Of a stretch of 64,000 nt of DNA, positions 9,227 through 18,433 are shown piece after piece. This stretch comes from Acinetobacter calcoaceticus (GTDB lineage Bacteria; Pseudomonadota; Gammaproteobacteria; Pseudomonadales; Moraxellaceae). How positions within the stretch are numbered: the first letter of the stretch is position 1; each line of letters begins with the position of its first letter. The translations under genes were made by a program, and so were the position numbers. The stretch covers positions 62,001 to 126,000 of the forward strand of contig NZ_SLVJ01000005.1 in NCBI RefSeq assembly GCF_004345325.1. Reading direction: 5' to 3'. Under the pieces are notes generated by a model, which worked only from the letters and a program-made list of their open reading frames with translations, was not told the DNA's origin and searched no databases.

Positions 9227-9979
9227 ATGATTGGATCACGTCAATGGATGAATCTCAGCCAAGGAAAGTTGACCGCCAAAGAAAAACTTAAAATGATTCA
9301 GCAGGTATTGATGCCGGTATCGATTGCCTATGCACAGCGTTTTCTAAAAGCGCAAGTCTCTGAACGCCGCATCGATTTTAGCCAAATCAAGATTCCAGAT
9401 AGCGCCGTGGTGATTGAAGCCATTGAGCAACTCGAACACTGTGGTTCGGCTGCGATTATCCAGCATTCTTGGCGTAGTTATTTTTGGGCTATTGCAATTG
9501 CACGTAGCAAAGCTTGGCATTTTGATGATGAAAGCTTGATCATCGCCAGTTTAATGCATGACTTAGGTTTGCTCACCCCCGAAACGGCACAGCCCTGCCA
9601 CTGCTTTAGTTATGCCAGTGCACTCAAAGCCGAACAACTGTGCCAACGCCATGATATTGCTCAAGCAAAGATCGATCAGATTGCCGATGCCATTTGCCTA
9701 CATATGAATGGTCACTTGGATGAAAATGACCAAGGCTTGAGTAATGAAGTGATCTTGTTGCAGCAAGCCACCGCCTGCGATGTGGTGGGGACTGGATTTA
9801 AAAATATTGCACCGCAATATGCGCAACAGGTTTTAAATAAATACCCGCGTGCTGGCTTTAATCGAGCATTTAAAAGCTATCTCAAACAAGAAGCACAACG
9901 CCACCCTCAATCTCGCAGTGCCTTGTTACGTCAATTAGGATTACCACTGATGATACAAAACAATGGATTTGGAGAATAA
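9227..9979 (+). CDS. HD-domain hydrolase, cyanamide hydratase-like
   Basis: Predicted metal-dependent HD-domain enzyme of 250 residues. The metal-binding set is visible as His80 (IIQHSWRSYFWA), the His111-Asp112 pair (LMHDLGLL) and Asp185 (TACDVVG), with extra histidines at 159 and 163. The arrangement resembles HD proteins related to cyanamide hydratase, whose substrates are mostly unknown. GGAG lies upstream of the ATG. The next gene begins 2 bp after its stop, so the two form an operon with an alpha/beta hydrolase. The physiological substrate is not known. Confidence 0.75.
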   Translation: MIGSRQWMNLSQGKLTAKEKLKMIQQVLMPVSIAYAQRFLKAQVSERRIDFSQIKIPDSAVVIEAIEQLEHCGSAAIIQHSWRSYFWAIAIARSKAWHFDDESLIIASLMHDLGLLTPETAQPCHCFSYASALKAEQLCQRHDIAQAKIDQIADAICLHMNGHLDENDQGLSNEVILLQQATACDVVGTGFKNIAPQYAQQVLNKYPRAGFNRAFKSYLKQEAQRHPQSRSALLRQLGLPLMIQNNGFGE

Positions 9980-9981
9980 AT

Positions 9982-10824
9982 ATGCCGCTCATGCAAGTGT
10001 CGCAATCGCTGATTGATTTTCAAGGCCGCACTCAGATCCCCGTCGATCTTTATCTGCATCCAGACGCTAAAACACTTGAGCAACAACCGGATGTGATCAT
10101 ACTGCCTGCGCTTGGCGTTCCCATCAGCAAATATCAAGCTTTGATTGAATGTTTGCTCGCGCAAGGATTTAATGTCATCGCTGCTGATTATCCGGGATGT
10201 GGACGCAATCAGCCTTTGGTTTCAGCCACATTTGATTATGGTTATGCGGATCTATTGACTGATTTTATCCCGGCATTGATCGCGCAAATACCTTCAACTT
10301 CGCAGCAAGCCCCACTGTTATTCGGTCATAGTCTAGGTGGGCATTTGGCCACACTCTATGCCCTGAATCATCAAGTTCAAGTGGTGGGTGTTGCGACTGG
10401 CAACATTGGTTTGGCCAACTGGGATCTGAAAGGTAAATTAAATATACTCACCGCGGTTTTAAGTTTTAAAGCCTTGTTGTGGAAATATGGATATTTACCG
10501 GGCGCGAAAATTGGATTTGGTCATCAAGAAGCCAAAACCTTAATGCAGGATTGGTGCAAAACCGTACTCACAGGCCATTATCAACACATCGTAGCAACAG
10601 AAACAGCATCCGATCATCCAGCATTGTTCATCCATCTACATCAAGATCAATGGGCACCACTGAGCACGACCTTAGCACTGAGTCGTTATTTCAGCCATCC
10701 CCAAGTGGAGCAGCTAGACCTGAGTCTGCAAATCAAAGGCAATCAACACAGTGTTTGGATCAAACAGCCACAAGCTATCGTCAGCTGTATGCAAAATTAC
10801 TTAAAGATGAATAAATATCGATGA
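9982..10824 (+). CDS. Alpha/beta hydrolase
   Basis: Serine hydrolase fold of 280 residues. The nucleophile elbow GHSLGGH puts Ser117 in place; a candidate catalytic His is in GNQHSVWI near the C-terminus, and HLHQDQWAP probably carries the acid. The text PALGVPISKYQ and DYPGCGRNQP matches alpha/beta hydrolases of the serine aminopeptidase-like group. There is no signal peptide. It is coupled to the upstream HD gene (2-bp gap, GGAG within the end of that gene). The substrate cannot be told. Confidence 0.8.
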   Translation: MPLMQVSQSLIDFQGRTQIPVDLYLHPDAKTLEQQPDVIILPALGVPISKYQALIECLLAQGFNVIAADYPGCGRNQPLVSATFDYGYADLLTDFIPALIAQIPSTSQQAPLLFGHSLGGHLATLYALNHQVQVVGVATGNIGLANWDLKGKLNILTAVLSFKALLWKYGYLPGAKIGFGHQEAKTLMQDWCKTVLTGHYQHIVATETASDHPALFIHLHQDQWAPLSTTLALSRYFSHPQVEQLDLSLQIKGNQHSVWIKQPQAIVSCMQNYLKMNKYR

Positions 10825-10851
10825 TCGTCCGACATTCAGCTTCTAAGCTAA

Positions 10852-11592
10852 TCAAATATAAAACAGTAAACACACAAAGCCGAGTAAGGCGACAGCTTCA
10901 GTAATCTCGACACTTGCGCCCAGCGTATCGCCGGTCACGCCACCGAGACGAGAGATGAACGCACGTCGCATCAGCACCACGGTGAGTAAGGCGATGGCTA
11001 AACTAAATACCCCAGACCAATCCCAAAACAAAGTACTTGCCGTACACATTAATAGGATCAACACCACGCCAGCCTCATGCAATGTGGCTGAGATTGGCGC
11101 ACCAAGCCCTTTTTCACGCACATAGCTGCAACTCACCAACAGTAACATCGGCGCAAGCCGTCCAATGATTGGAAATAAAATCAGGGCCATATAATGTTGC
11201 TGGGTCAAAAGTACATACAAGGCAGACCATTTAATCCAGCAGATCACCAGCAAAGATAGCACCCCGATCGGTCCACAGGCTGGGTCTTTCATAATTTCTA
11301 AAGTGCGTTGCCGATCACCATAGCCACCCACCCAAGCATCAGCCGTATCGGCCAAACCATCCAAATGTAAACCGCCTGTTAATCCAATCCACAGCGCCAG
11401 TATCAAGGTCGCCGAGAGTACGTTGGGTAAAGGCAGCAACAGCAAAGCGACTGCGTAAAGTAAAGCGCCGATCAGTGCACCAACCACAGGATAAAACATC
11501 AACGAACAGCCATTTTCTTTGGCGGTCGGCATCCGTTTTAATTGTATTGGGATCACAGTCAAAAATTGTAAAGCAATCAAGAATGGCATCAT
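10852..11592 (-). CDS. cobS: Adenosylcobinamide-GDP ribazoletransferase (cobalamin synthase)
   Basis: Integral membrane enzyme joining adenosylcobinamide-GDP with alpha-ribazole (phosphate) in the last steps of cobalamin assembly. The 246 residues are mostly hydrophobic. Family motifs include FYPVVGALIG, GLTGGLHLDGLADTADA, KDPACGPIGV and the terminal RLGGVTGDTLGA. The ATG overlaps the end of the upstream phosphatase gene by 4 bp, indicating translational coupling. It converges on the alpha/beta hydrolase with 27 bp between stops. Confidence 0.95.
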   Translation of the reverse strand: MMPFLIALQFLTVIPIQLKRMPTAKENGCSLMFYPVVGALIGALLYAVALLLLPLPNVLSATLILALWIGLTGGLHLDGLADTADAWVGGYGDRQRTLEIMKDPACGPIGVLSLLVICWIKWSALYVLLTQQHYMALILFPIIGRLAPMLLLVSCSYVREKGLGAPISATLHEAGVVLILLMCTASTLFWDWSGVFSLAIALLTVVLMRRAFISRLGGVTGDTLGASVEITEAVALLGFVCLLFYI

Positions 11593-12194
11593 CTCGGCTG
11601 CTCACAATACTGCAGTGCGCGGTTGGCCGTATATTCAAAATGATGGATCTGCCCCAAGGCTGCAGTTTGTGACAATACACTGTCCAGCGGAAGTTCTAAG
11701 GCAATGGTTTTTAATAACTTAATCACGCCACCATGACTAACCACCAAGACCCGCTTCAGTTGTTCAGCTTGCATCTGTTGTTCGATCTGCGCCATGGCTT
11801 GAAGCACTCGTTGATGAAACTGCAAAAAAGGTTCTGCATTGGGTGGGGTATATGCACTGGGTTGCTGCCAAAATTGACTTAATAATTCAGGACTAGAATC
11901 ATAAATTGCTTGGGTCGAACGCCCTTCCCAATCGCCAAAATGTATTTCGGCTAAATTTGGATCGAGATAGATCGGGAGTTGATACTGCTCAGCAATCGAA
12001 GTTGCAAATAGCCGACAACGTTGCAGTGGCGAGCTAAATATGGCCTGCCACGGCCCCTGCTGTTGGATGCTGTGTGCCGTGGTCTGTGCCATCTGCGACC
12101 AACCCACGGCGGTCAAGGCATCATCGGTTGAACCCCGCAACATGGCTGAAAGCTCACTTTCACCATGCCGAAGCACGTCTATCTGCAACTTCAC
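11589..12194 (-). CDS. cobC: Alpha-ribazole phosphatase-like histidine phosphatase
   Basis: Histidine phosphatase family member, expected to remove the phosphate from alpha-ribazole 5'-phosphate. The catalytic RHGE motif lies near the N-terminus (IDVLRHGESELS), and the second His is in VVSHGGVIK. I chose the GTG at 12194 because a strong GGGGGAG lies 8 nt upstream; an ATG at 12233 would add 13 residues unlike the family. It is translationally coupled to cobS, which supports the cobalamin role over a general phosphatase. Confidence 0.85.
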   Translation of the reverse strand: MKLQIDVLRHGESELSAMLRGSTDDALTAVGWSQMAQTTAHSIQQQGPWQAIFSSPLQRCRLFATSIAEQYQLPIYLDPNLAEIHFGDWEGRSTQAIYDSSPELLSQFWQQPSAYTPPNAEPFLQFHQRVLQAMAQIEQQMQAEQLKRVLVVSHGGVIKLLKTIALELPLDSVLSQTAALGQIHHFEYTANRALQYCEQPR

Positions 12195-12314
12195 TGGCCT
12201 ATCTCCCCCTTCATTCTTGAGTGTGCATACCATTTAAACACATGGTTTATAAGATTTTTTTAAGTATTCTTAAAGCGAGACTTTAACAATACTTCTACAG
12301 CAATGCTCCAATAG

Positions 12315-12389
12315 CGAAGCTTTAACAACCAGGCTTTAACGAAGCTTCAATAACCAGGCTGCAACGAAGCTTCAGCAAAACTTCAAACA
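12315..12389. repeat. Three-copy 25-bp imperfect tandem repeat
   Basis: Units start at 12315, 12340 and 12365 with CGAAGCTT(T/C)A, and the first two continue with ACCAGGCT. It fills the gap between cobT and cobC, breaking what might otherwise be one operon. No function is evident. Confidence 0.6.
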
Positions 12390-12406
12390 TAACATCAAGG
12401 CATAGA

Positions 12407-13459
12407 TTAGATTTTATCGGCTGCCACCGCAGCTTCATCAAAGGTCGCCATCTCATTGTGCAAGCGGCAAGCCAAACGAATTAATCCCAATGCGGCCCCA
12501 GCACCACTGCCTTCACCCAATCTAAGATTGAGCTTGAGCAACGGTGCGGCATCCAGTGCTTCAAGCAGATAGCGATGACCAACCTCAGCCGATTGATGAC
12601 CAAAAATCATCCATGCTCTTACTTCTGGGTTGATGCGTGTCGCCAGCAATGCGGCAGCGGTACTGATAAAGCCATCGATCACCATTGCTAAGCCCAATTG
12701 CGCACAGCGGATATAGGCCCCGGTCATGGCTGCAATCTCTAAGCCGCCGACCGCAGCCAAAATCTTGAATGCATCATGGCCTACCGCAGCTTGGTGGAGT
12801 TTTATGGATTTATCAATGATATGAATCTTATGCTTTAAACGTTCAGCATCGATGCCAGTCCCTACACCAGTAATCTGAACTGCTGGTGCATCTAATAACA
12901 AACAAGCAATGGCTGCTGCAGAACAGGTATTGCCAATGCCCATCTCACCCGCGATATAAATAGACGCGCCCTGTGCCTGCGCTTGCTCAACACTGTCGCG
13001 CCCCAACTGCATTGCAGCCAAAGTTTCAGCGTGGGTCATGGCCGCTTGTAGGCTAAAGTTGGCCGTACCTGCGCGTACACAATGTCGTTCCACACCCGCG
13101 TATTCATAAGCATCCCCGACCGTACCACAATCGATTACGCTTAAATGAGCAGCATATTCTTTGGCAATCACACTGATACATGCGCCCCCTGCGGCGAAGT
13201 TTTGCAGCATTTGCCGAGTAACCACTTGCGGATAGGCTGAGATATTTTCTGCGACGACGCCGTGATCACCTGCAAAAATACAGATCCATGGTCGATCGAC
13301 CTCAGGGCGTTGTTGATGTTGTAATGCTGCCAATTGAACTGCAACTTGTTCCAAGTCAGCCAAAGAGCCGGTCGGCTTGGTCAATTGCAGTTGACGCGCC
13401 TGTGCATGTTGTTGTGTTGCCAAGTTCGGTTGTTTACAGACTTGTGAAAACCACTGCAC
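12407..13459 (-). CDS. cobT: Nicotinate-nucleotide--dimethylbenzimidazole phosphoribosyltransferase
   Basis: Makes alpha-ribazole 5'-phosphate from a lower-ligand base and nicotinate mononucleotide, for the cobalamin nucleotide loop. Motifs of the family are clear: KPTGSLADLE, FAGDHGVVAE, GEMGIGNTCSAAAI, GVGTGID, SAEVGH and the terminal RLGEGSGAGAALG containing the catalytic Glu. I chose the GTG at 13459 (MQWFSQVCK), with GGAG 9 nt upstream and only 2 bp after cobU's stop; a longer frame to 13501 would overlap cobU. Confidence 0.94.
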   Translation of the reverse strand: MQWFSQVCKQPNLATQQHAQARQLQLTKPTGSLADLEQVAVQLAALQHQQRPEVDRPWICIFAGDHGVVAENISAYPQVVTRQMLQNFAAGGACISVIAKEYAAHLSVIDCGTVGDAYEYAGVERHCVRAGTANFSLQAAMTHAETLAAMQLGRDSVEQAQAQGASIYIAGEMGIGNTCSAAAIACLLLDAPAVQITGVGTGIDAERLKHKIHIIDKSIKLHQAAVGHDAFKILAAVGGLEIAAMTGAYIRCAQLGLAMVIDGFISTAAALLATRINPEVRAWMIFGHQSAEVGHRYLLEALDAAPLLKLNLRLGEGSGAGAALGLIRLACRLHNEMATFDEAAVAADKI

Positions 13460-13461
13460 GG

Positions 13462-13977
13462 TTATGCTCCTTTTAAATTCATGGCGAAACCCGCCACACA
13501 AAACACCACATTATCGGCCAATTGACCCAGTTGCTGATGCAGGCGTCCAGATTCATCGACAAAACGCCGACTCAACTGGCCCATCGGCACTACGCCTAAA
13601 CCCGTTTCATTACTCACCAAGATGACATGCGATGCCAATTGCGGTAGACATGCCAATAACTGTTCACATTCACGCTGTTGCAACTGCGGATCATCGTGCA
13701 GCAATAAGTTGCTCATCCATAAGGTCAGGCAATCGACCAAGATCACTTGATCAGGTCGATCCAAAGCCATTAAGCTTGCTGCCAGAGCCAATGGTTGTTC
13801 TACACTGTGCCAATCCGCAGGCCGATGTTGCTGATGATGTGCAATACGCGCTTGCATCTCAGCATCATGGGCTTGTGCAGTGGCGACATAAATCACCGGA
13901 ATCTCCAGCGCCGCAGCACGTTGTTCAGCCAAACGACTTTTTCCTGAGCGTGCACCGCCCAATATTAATTGCAACAT
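13462..13977 (-). CDS. cobU: Adenosylcobinamide kinase / guanylyltransferase
   Basis: Bifunctional enzyme that phosphorylates adenosylcobinamide and then transfers GMP. The P-loop GGARSGKS is at residues 7-14. VDCLTLWMSNLL and VSNETGLGVVPMG are typical CobU motifs. The length of 171 residues is normal. Its start overlaps the upstream 2H-phosphoesterase gene by 13 bp, and cobT follows at once, so the three genes form one unit. No corrin ring genes are in the window, which suggests cobinamide salvage rather than de novo synthesis here. Confidence 0.94.
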   Translation of the reverse strand: MLQLILGGARSGKSRLAEQRAAALEIPVIYVATAQAHDAEMQARIAHHQQHRPADWHSVEQPLALAASLMALDRPDQVILVDCLTLWMSNLLLHDDPQLQQRECEQLLACLPQLASHVILVSNETGLGVVPMGQLSRRFVDESGRLHQQLGQLADNVVFCVAGFAMNLKGA

Positions 13978-14621
13978 GCTTGATCCTGATCTAGATGCAC
14001 ACTGTACTGGGCATAAAGTGGCCCTTGTAATTGTTGTGCTTGATAATAACCAAACTTGAGTTGATCAACAGTGATCTCAAATGGGCGCTGTAGTATCGAT
14101 TGCATACGTGCATAGATCTTCTCTGCGGCATAGGCTTCACGATATAAACCTAAGGTGATATGAGGGCAATACTGTAACGCAGCGATTTCATTTGCATAGA
14201 GCGCCATCCCCTGACGAATTTGCCCCAAGCACTGCACTGGATCAAGCAGTTCCACGATCAACGCACTATCAAAGCTGTTCAATTGGGTGAGCTTTAATTG
14301 AAAACTACCCAATGAGCGCTGTTGTATATGCTGATGGAGATACTGTATTTGCTGCTGCATTTGGCGAGGATGAAAGTCATCATTAAAACGAGGTGCGAGT
14401 TCAGTCAGAAAACCACAAACATAAACACTGATATGATACTGACGCTGATTGGGTTGGAGCAGTAAATCCGCAAAATGCAGACGCAACTGATCCAAATATG
14501 CAATTAATTCAGGTTGATCGATTTCGATATACCACAGCGCATAGTGACAACGAGCATGATGCCATTCAGGATAATCACGCACTAAGGTCGGTATAACCAA
14601 ATTTTGAGGATTTAAAAACAC
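13965..14621 (-). CDS. 2H phosphoesterase (2'-5' RNA ligase-like) upstream of cobU
   Basis: Protein of 218 residues with the two H-x-(S/T) motifs that define the 2H phosphoesterase superfamily: HIS in QYHISVYVCG and HIT in CPHITLGLY. Such enzymes act on cyclic or 2'-5' phosphodiesters; the substrate here is unknown. The 13-bp overlap with cobU makes a link to cobalamin metabolism plausible, but that is inference from position only. Confidence 0.7.
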   Translation of the reverse strand: MFLNPQNLVIPTLVRDYPEWHHARCHYALWYIEIDQPELIAYLDQLRLHFADLLLQPNQRQYHISVYVCGFLTELAPRFNDDFHPRQMQQQIQYLHQHIQQRSLGSFQLKLTQLNSFDSALIVELLDPVQCLGQIRQGMALYANEIAALQYCPHITLGLYREAYAAEKIYARMQSILQRPFEITVDQLKFGYYQAQQLQGPLYAQYSVHLDQDQACCN

Positions 14622-14744
14622 GGCACCAAAGTTAAAAAACCAATGCCGCTATTAAAACATAGATTTGCAAAAAATGAGATGTTACACGCAATAATCCAAA
14701 TTTTAGGTTATTGGTTTATTGCGCCTAAACTTAAACCCGCATGA

Positions 14745-14978
14745 CTATGCTGTCGCAATCAGCTTAATAATAATACTTTGGCTTTGTTCGATTTCATCTA
14801 CGATGTGTTTGCGGTACAACTCTTTGGACTGCACCTTAAAATCATGCTGCTGATAATGGATCACATTGGGGATTTGATCAAAATAATCTTTATCGGCCTC
14901 AATGCTCTCTTCAAATAAAGGGGTTCCAAGTTGGTATTCCTTACTCTTCAACACAATATATTTCACTGTGGTTTTCAT
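14745..14978 (-). CDS. Small hypothetical protein (77 residues)
   Basis: Short frame starting MKTTVKYIVLKSKEYQ with a balanced, charged composition and no membrane segment. AGGG lies a few bases upstream of the ATG. It resembles no family I recognise. It sits alone between the cobalamin genes and lpxO. Confidence 0.5.
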   Translation of the reverse strand: MKTTVKYIVLKSKEYQLGTPLFEESIEADKDYFDQIPNVIHYQQHDFKVQSKELYRKHIVDEIEQSQSIIIKLIATA

Positions 14979-15345
14979 ATGTTCGACCCTATACGATGAA
15001 GCTTTATTTTTAGTTATATCAGCTTTTCAGATACAGTACAGTGCCAAATCCGATTTATTGCTTACTAAATCTCCAATCGAGACTGAAGATTAAATGAATC
15101 AAAGGCTGCTCAAAATAGCTTGTTTCAGCCCAGAAAATTCAAACCCACTTTAATGCATTACACTTCAAAAAATACTACCGCACTGCGAATGTAGCAACGA
15201 TTGTCTTTACAGCCTTGGCTGTATCTCAATATCAATGGGTTTAAATCAGATTATGCGACTTAAACATATACAAAAATTTTACAATATAAGTTCAGTGAGC
15301 ACTTAAATTCAAACTGTAGCATAGGTTAAAATTTGACTCATCTTT
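14979..15345. other. Intergenic region upstream of lpxO
   Basis: A+T-rich, 367 bp between divergent genes. No gene, riboswitch or clear terminator is seen. Promoters for both flanking genes must lie here. Confidence 0.5.
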
Positions 15346-16275
15346 ATGTCTATATTTTTAAAAAACCACATGTATGCATTGATGATTATTTTGATCTTTG
15401 TGATCAGCCTTTTATACGCCCACTACCGTGGAAAAGAACGATTAAAAATTTCCCGCCAGTTGTTTGATCATTCGACATTTTTAGGCCCAGTGAATATTTT
15501 TATGACTGGGTTTTCTAAACTGCCCAATAGCGCTTATTTTAAAATAGATGAATTTCCAGAATTAAAACCCCTACAAGAAAACTGGGAAATCATTCGTGAT
15601 GAAGCCATGCAACTGCAAAATCAAATCAAGGCTGCTGAAAGTAATAATGATGCTGGCTTTAATACCTTTTTTAAACGTGGCTGGAAGCGCTTTTATTTAA
15701 AATGGTACCAAGACAGTCATCCGTCCGCACAACAACTTTGTCCACAAACTGTCGCATTATTAGAAAAAATCCCCAGTGTAAAAGCCGCCATGTTTGCTGA
15801 ATTACCTTCAGGAAGCTATTTGGGTAAACACCGTGATCCTTATGCAGGTTCCATCCGTTATCACTTGGGTCTGATGACACCGAATAGTGATGATTGCTTT
15901 ATCGAGGTGGATCAAGAGCGTTATAGCTGGCGCGATGGTGAAGCGACCCTGTTTGATGAAACCTATGTACATTGGGCACAGAATCATTCGGCACAGACCC
16001 GTATTATATTATTTTGCGATATTGAACGCCCGATGAAATGGAAATGGGCGCAATCAATCAATCATTGGTTCGGTTTAAACTTCATGTCAGGTGCCAGTTC
16101 ACCCAACGATGCACAAGATCGTACCGGGGGTATCAATAAAGTGTTTAAATACTTCTATGCAATCCATGCCAAAGGGCGAGAAATTAAGGCAGAAAATCGC
16201 ACCAAATATTATATTTATAAATGGGTACTCTATGCGATCTTGATCGCGATTATCTTACTGCCAGCGATAATATAA
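15346..16275 (+). CDS. lpxO: LpxO-type lipid A beta-hydroxylase (aspartyl/asparaginyl hydroxylase family)
   Basis: Fe(II)/2-oxoglutarate dioxygenase that hydroxylates secondary acyl chains of lipid A. An N-terminal membrane segment (residues about 9-25) and a hydrophobic C-terminal segment flank the catalytic domain. Iron ligands His162 and Asp164 (GKHRDPYAG) and His209 (YVHWAQN), with Arg219 for 2-oxoglutarate, are visible. The length of 309 residues is normal for LpxO. The start is uncertain: ATG at 15346 or 15370, neither with a good ribosome binding site. Confidence 0.88.
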   Translation: MSIFLKNHMYALMIILIFVISLLYAHYRGKERLKISRQLFDHSTFLGPVNIFMTGFSKLPNSAYFKIDEFPELKPLQENWEIIRDEAMQLQNQIKAAESNNDAGFNTFFKRGWKRFYLKWYQDSHPSAQQLCPQTVALLEKIPSVKAAMFAELPSGSYLGKHRDPYAGSIRYHLGLMTPNSDDCFIEVDQERYSWRDGEATLFDETYVHWAQNHSAQTRIILFCDIERPMKWKWAQSINHWFGLNFMSGASSPNDAQDRTGGINKVFKYFYAIHAKGREIKAENRTKYYIYKWVLYAILIAIILLPAII

Positions 16276-16441
16276 GCAAGTCATCCTCAAGATCAGCAGT
16301 TGATCTGATTTGGCTTTAAATGCGTCATTATTGTAGTTTGTCGCAGTAAATAAGCTTTCGAGTATTCCTTTTTCGGGTATAAACCGTTAAATTGAGCGTA
16401 TTTAGAATTTAGTCATAACAATCTTAAAGCGTAGGTAATAT

Positions 16442-16912
16442 ATGAAAATTAAATTGGCATTGATCTCCTCTCTCGCATTGTTAACAGCTTGTGCTGGTTC
16501 TTATCCTGAAAGAGTGGTCACCAAAGGACCATTAATTTGTGAAGCCAATGAAGTATGCCCAGAATTGGCCATGCGTTGGGTCGATGAAAAACGTAATGGC
16601 TTTAAAATCACTGCTGAGATCAATAATCCACAGCAATTTGACATTAAACAAATGAACTTTATTATTGATGGTCAACCGTATGTGTATTCGACCATTCAAC
16701 CGACTGAATACGTCAGCGCAGAAAATGGGATCAAAACCTCTGCAAACTCGATTAATGTCCCTGTGAGTTTTTTAAACTCATTCCGTAGCGCCAAAGAAAT
16801 TCATGTTGAACTAAAAACAGACCAAGGCAGTATCGACCGTGCTCTATTGACTGCGGACGGTAAACAATCTTCAGCCTATTTAACTTTCTTGAAAGGTTAT
16901 ACCGGTCAATAA
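16442..16912 (+). CDS. Hypothetical lipoprotein
   Basis: The N-terminus MKIKLALISSLALLTAC is a lipoprotein signal with lipobox LTAC, so the mature protein starts at Cys17 and is membrane-anchored. The 140-residue remainder has beta-rich character with paired Cys in ICEANEVCPEL. No family recognised. AGG precedes the ATG. Confidence 0.75.
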   Translation: MKIKLALISSLALLTACAGSYPERVVTKGPLICEANEVCPELAMRWVDEKRNGFKITAEINNPQQFDIKQMNFIIDGQPYVYSTIQPTEYVSAENGIKTSANSINVPVSFLNSFRSAKEIHVELKTDQGSIDRALLTADGKQSSAYLTFLKGYTGQ

Positions 16913-16950
16913 TCTGAACCCCGTTTAGATTTAAAAAACCAAGCATTAAA

Positions 16951-17015
16951 AATGCCAAACGCTACACTGCTTTGAGATCAATCATCAAAATAGTGCAATT
17001 AAAGCGTTTGGCATT
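16951..17015 (-). terminator. Long-loop inverted repeat, probable terminator of the GST-like gene
   Basis: Arms AATGCCAAACGCT and AGCGTTTGGCATT pair perfectly over 13 bp around a 39-nt loop. On the minus strand the stem runs into TTTTTAATGC. It lies between convergent genes and may serve both. Confidence 0.55.
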
Positions 17016-17056
17016 GTTGTATCAATAAAAGCAGCCCCAACAATCAACTGATGCAA

Positions 17057-17845
17057 TTAAGCCCCATACTGTTGCTCTAGGTAGCGAACAATATCGGCAG
17101 ACTCAAACATTTGCACCCCTGTATTGGGATCGACCATATAAGGCACTTGGATATCTTGGGCATGACGCCCCATTACATTGACCAACTGTTCACGTTTACC
17201 ACCAGCAAGCGCGGTATATTGCCCCGGCTTTAAACGCAATGCTGCGGGGCCTTGGTCTTGCCAACGCTCTTTGGCGACATTATGAAATTTAAATGGTAAT
17301 TCCAGTTCGGTTAATACCCCGCGCACCACACGAGTATAGGGACTGGCTTCAAAGCCCCATAGCTCGATCAATTGCGCTGGTGGCTCACGATCGAGGATCT
17401 TTTTATTGATCCAGACCCCACGTGCGCCGTTGAGCAAAGTCCCTGCAAATGCAGCATAAGGAATTTTTGGATAATGCTGATAAGACTTTGGTGTTTGTCC
17501 AGTTGCAGAATAGTGCTTAAACAAATGATTGACGATCTGCTGCGACTCATAGAGTGTGTCCCCAGTGTTTTCATCAATCAGAAATGGGAACTGCATGCGC
17601 CCGCCCATTTGCTTAACCACTTTGCGATAATGTTTGCCACCTTTGGGACAGGGATAAACCTCATAATCCAAATTGAGCAAGGTCATCACTTCACGGACAC
17701 GACGACAAAATGGCGACCCCTCAAACTCATACAATTTCAGTGCTTGTGCTGGCTGTTTGGGAAATGCTGTTCCCAACATGCCACGTCCACCCGCTGTCAA
17801 TGCTGAGGCCAATGCTTGCGCGACTTTAATTTGATGATGCAGCAT
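17057..17845 (-). CDS. Tandem glutathione S-transferase N-terminal (thioredoxin-fold) domain protein
   Basis: Protein of 262 residues with two GST_N/glutaredoxin-like domains in a row instead of one thioredoxin-fold plus helical domain. The first has YEFEGSPFCRRVREV with one active-site Cys; the second has WGFEASPYTRVVRGV, where that Cys is Thr. Both keep the cis-Pro segment (MQFPFLID and IQVPYMVD) and the ESQQIV/ESADIV glutathione-binding motif. The function is unknown; redox or glutathione-linked chemistry is likely. Confidence 0.8.
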   Translation of the reverse strand: MLHHQIKVAQALASALTAGGRGMLGTAFPKQPAQALKLYEFEGSPFCRRVREVMTLLNLDYEVYPCPKGGKHYRKVVKQMGGRMQFPFLIDENTGDTLYESQQIVNHLFKHYSATGQTPKSYQHYPKIPYAAFAGTLLNGARGVWINKKILDREPPAQLIELWGFEASPYTRVVRGVLTELELPFKFHNVAKERWQDQGPAALRLKPGQYTALAGGKREQLVNVMGRHAQDIQVPYMVDPNTGVQMFESADIVRYLEQQYGA

Positions 17846-17880
17846 GGGTTTTTCCTTATCAGAATGATGAAAATCTAGGT

Positions 17881-18396
17881 TTAGTCGAGCAGTTTTACTT
17901 TGGAAACCACAATGCCATTATTATCGGCATAGAGGTAGTCGCCCGAATTAAAATTCACCCCACCAAAATATAAACTTATATCCACTTCGCCTATGCCTTG
18001 ACGATTACTTTTTCGCGGTATGGCGGCCAATGCATGCACCCCTAGATCTAAGGCTGCGATGGCATCGACATCACGTACACAGCCATAAATCACCACCCCA
18101 TTCCAATGCTGCTTGACTGCAGACTCCGCGATCATATCGCCCATCAGTGCGCAGCGCATCGAGGCACCACCATCCACCACCAAGACTTTGCCTGTCCCAT
18201 CTGTGGCCAACAACTCTTTAACTCTAGAATTATCTTCAAAACATTTTACGGTCACGATCTGTCCAGCAAAGCTTTTACGTGCACCATAACTTTGAAAGAA
18301 TTTGCCATCCATAGATGGAATCAAGGTTTGTATATCGAGATCAGGGTGATCATCAAGTAAGTCACAGGTTACAAATGGAGCTGAAGTCATCATCAT
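17881..18396 (-). CDS. rraA: RraA family protein (putative regulator of RNase E activity)
   Basis: The 171-residue protein matches the RraA fold: [25 protein letters not shown] and [19 protein letters not shown] are characteristic. E. coli RraA inhibits RNase E; other family members are 4-hydroxy-4-methyl-2-oxoglutarate aldolases using the same G-x-R-D motif (here GCVRD). Length and sequence favour RraA. The start among three tandem ATG codons is uncertain. Confidence 0.85.
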   Translation of the reverse strand: MMMTSAPFVTCDLLDDHPDLDIQTLIPSMDGKFFQSYGARKSFAGQIVTVKCFEDNSRVKELLATDGTGKVLVVDGGASMRCALMGDMIAESAVKQHWNGVVIYGCVRDVDAIAALDLGVHALAAIPRKSNRQGIGEVDISLYFGGVNFNSGDYLYADNNGIVVSKVKLLD

Positions 18397-18433
18397 TTTC
18401 CCAAAAATAAATAAAATGTTATTTGCTGCGATA

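Noticed and set aside
14622..14744. Cobalamin riboswitch upstream of the cob genes
   Set aside because: The space is only 123 bp and I could not see the conserved B12-box pattern.
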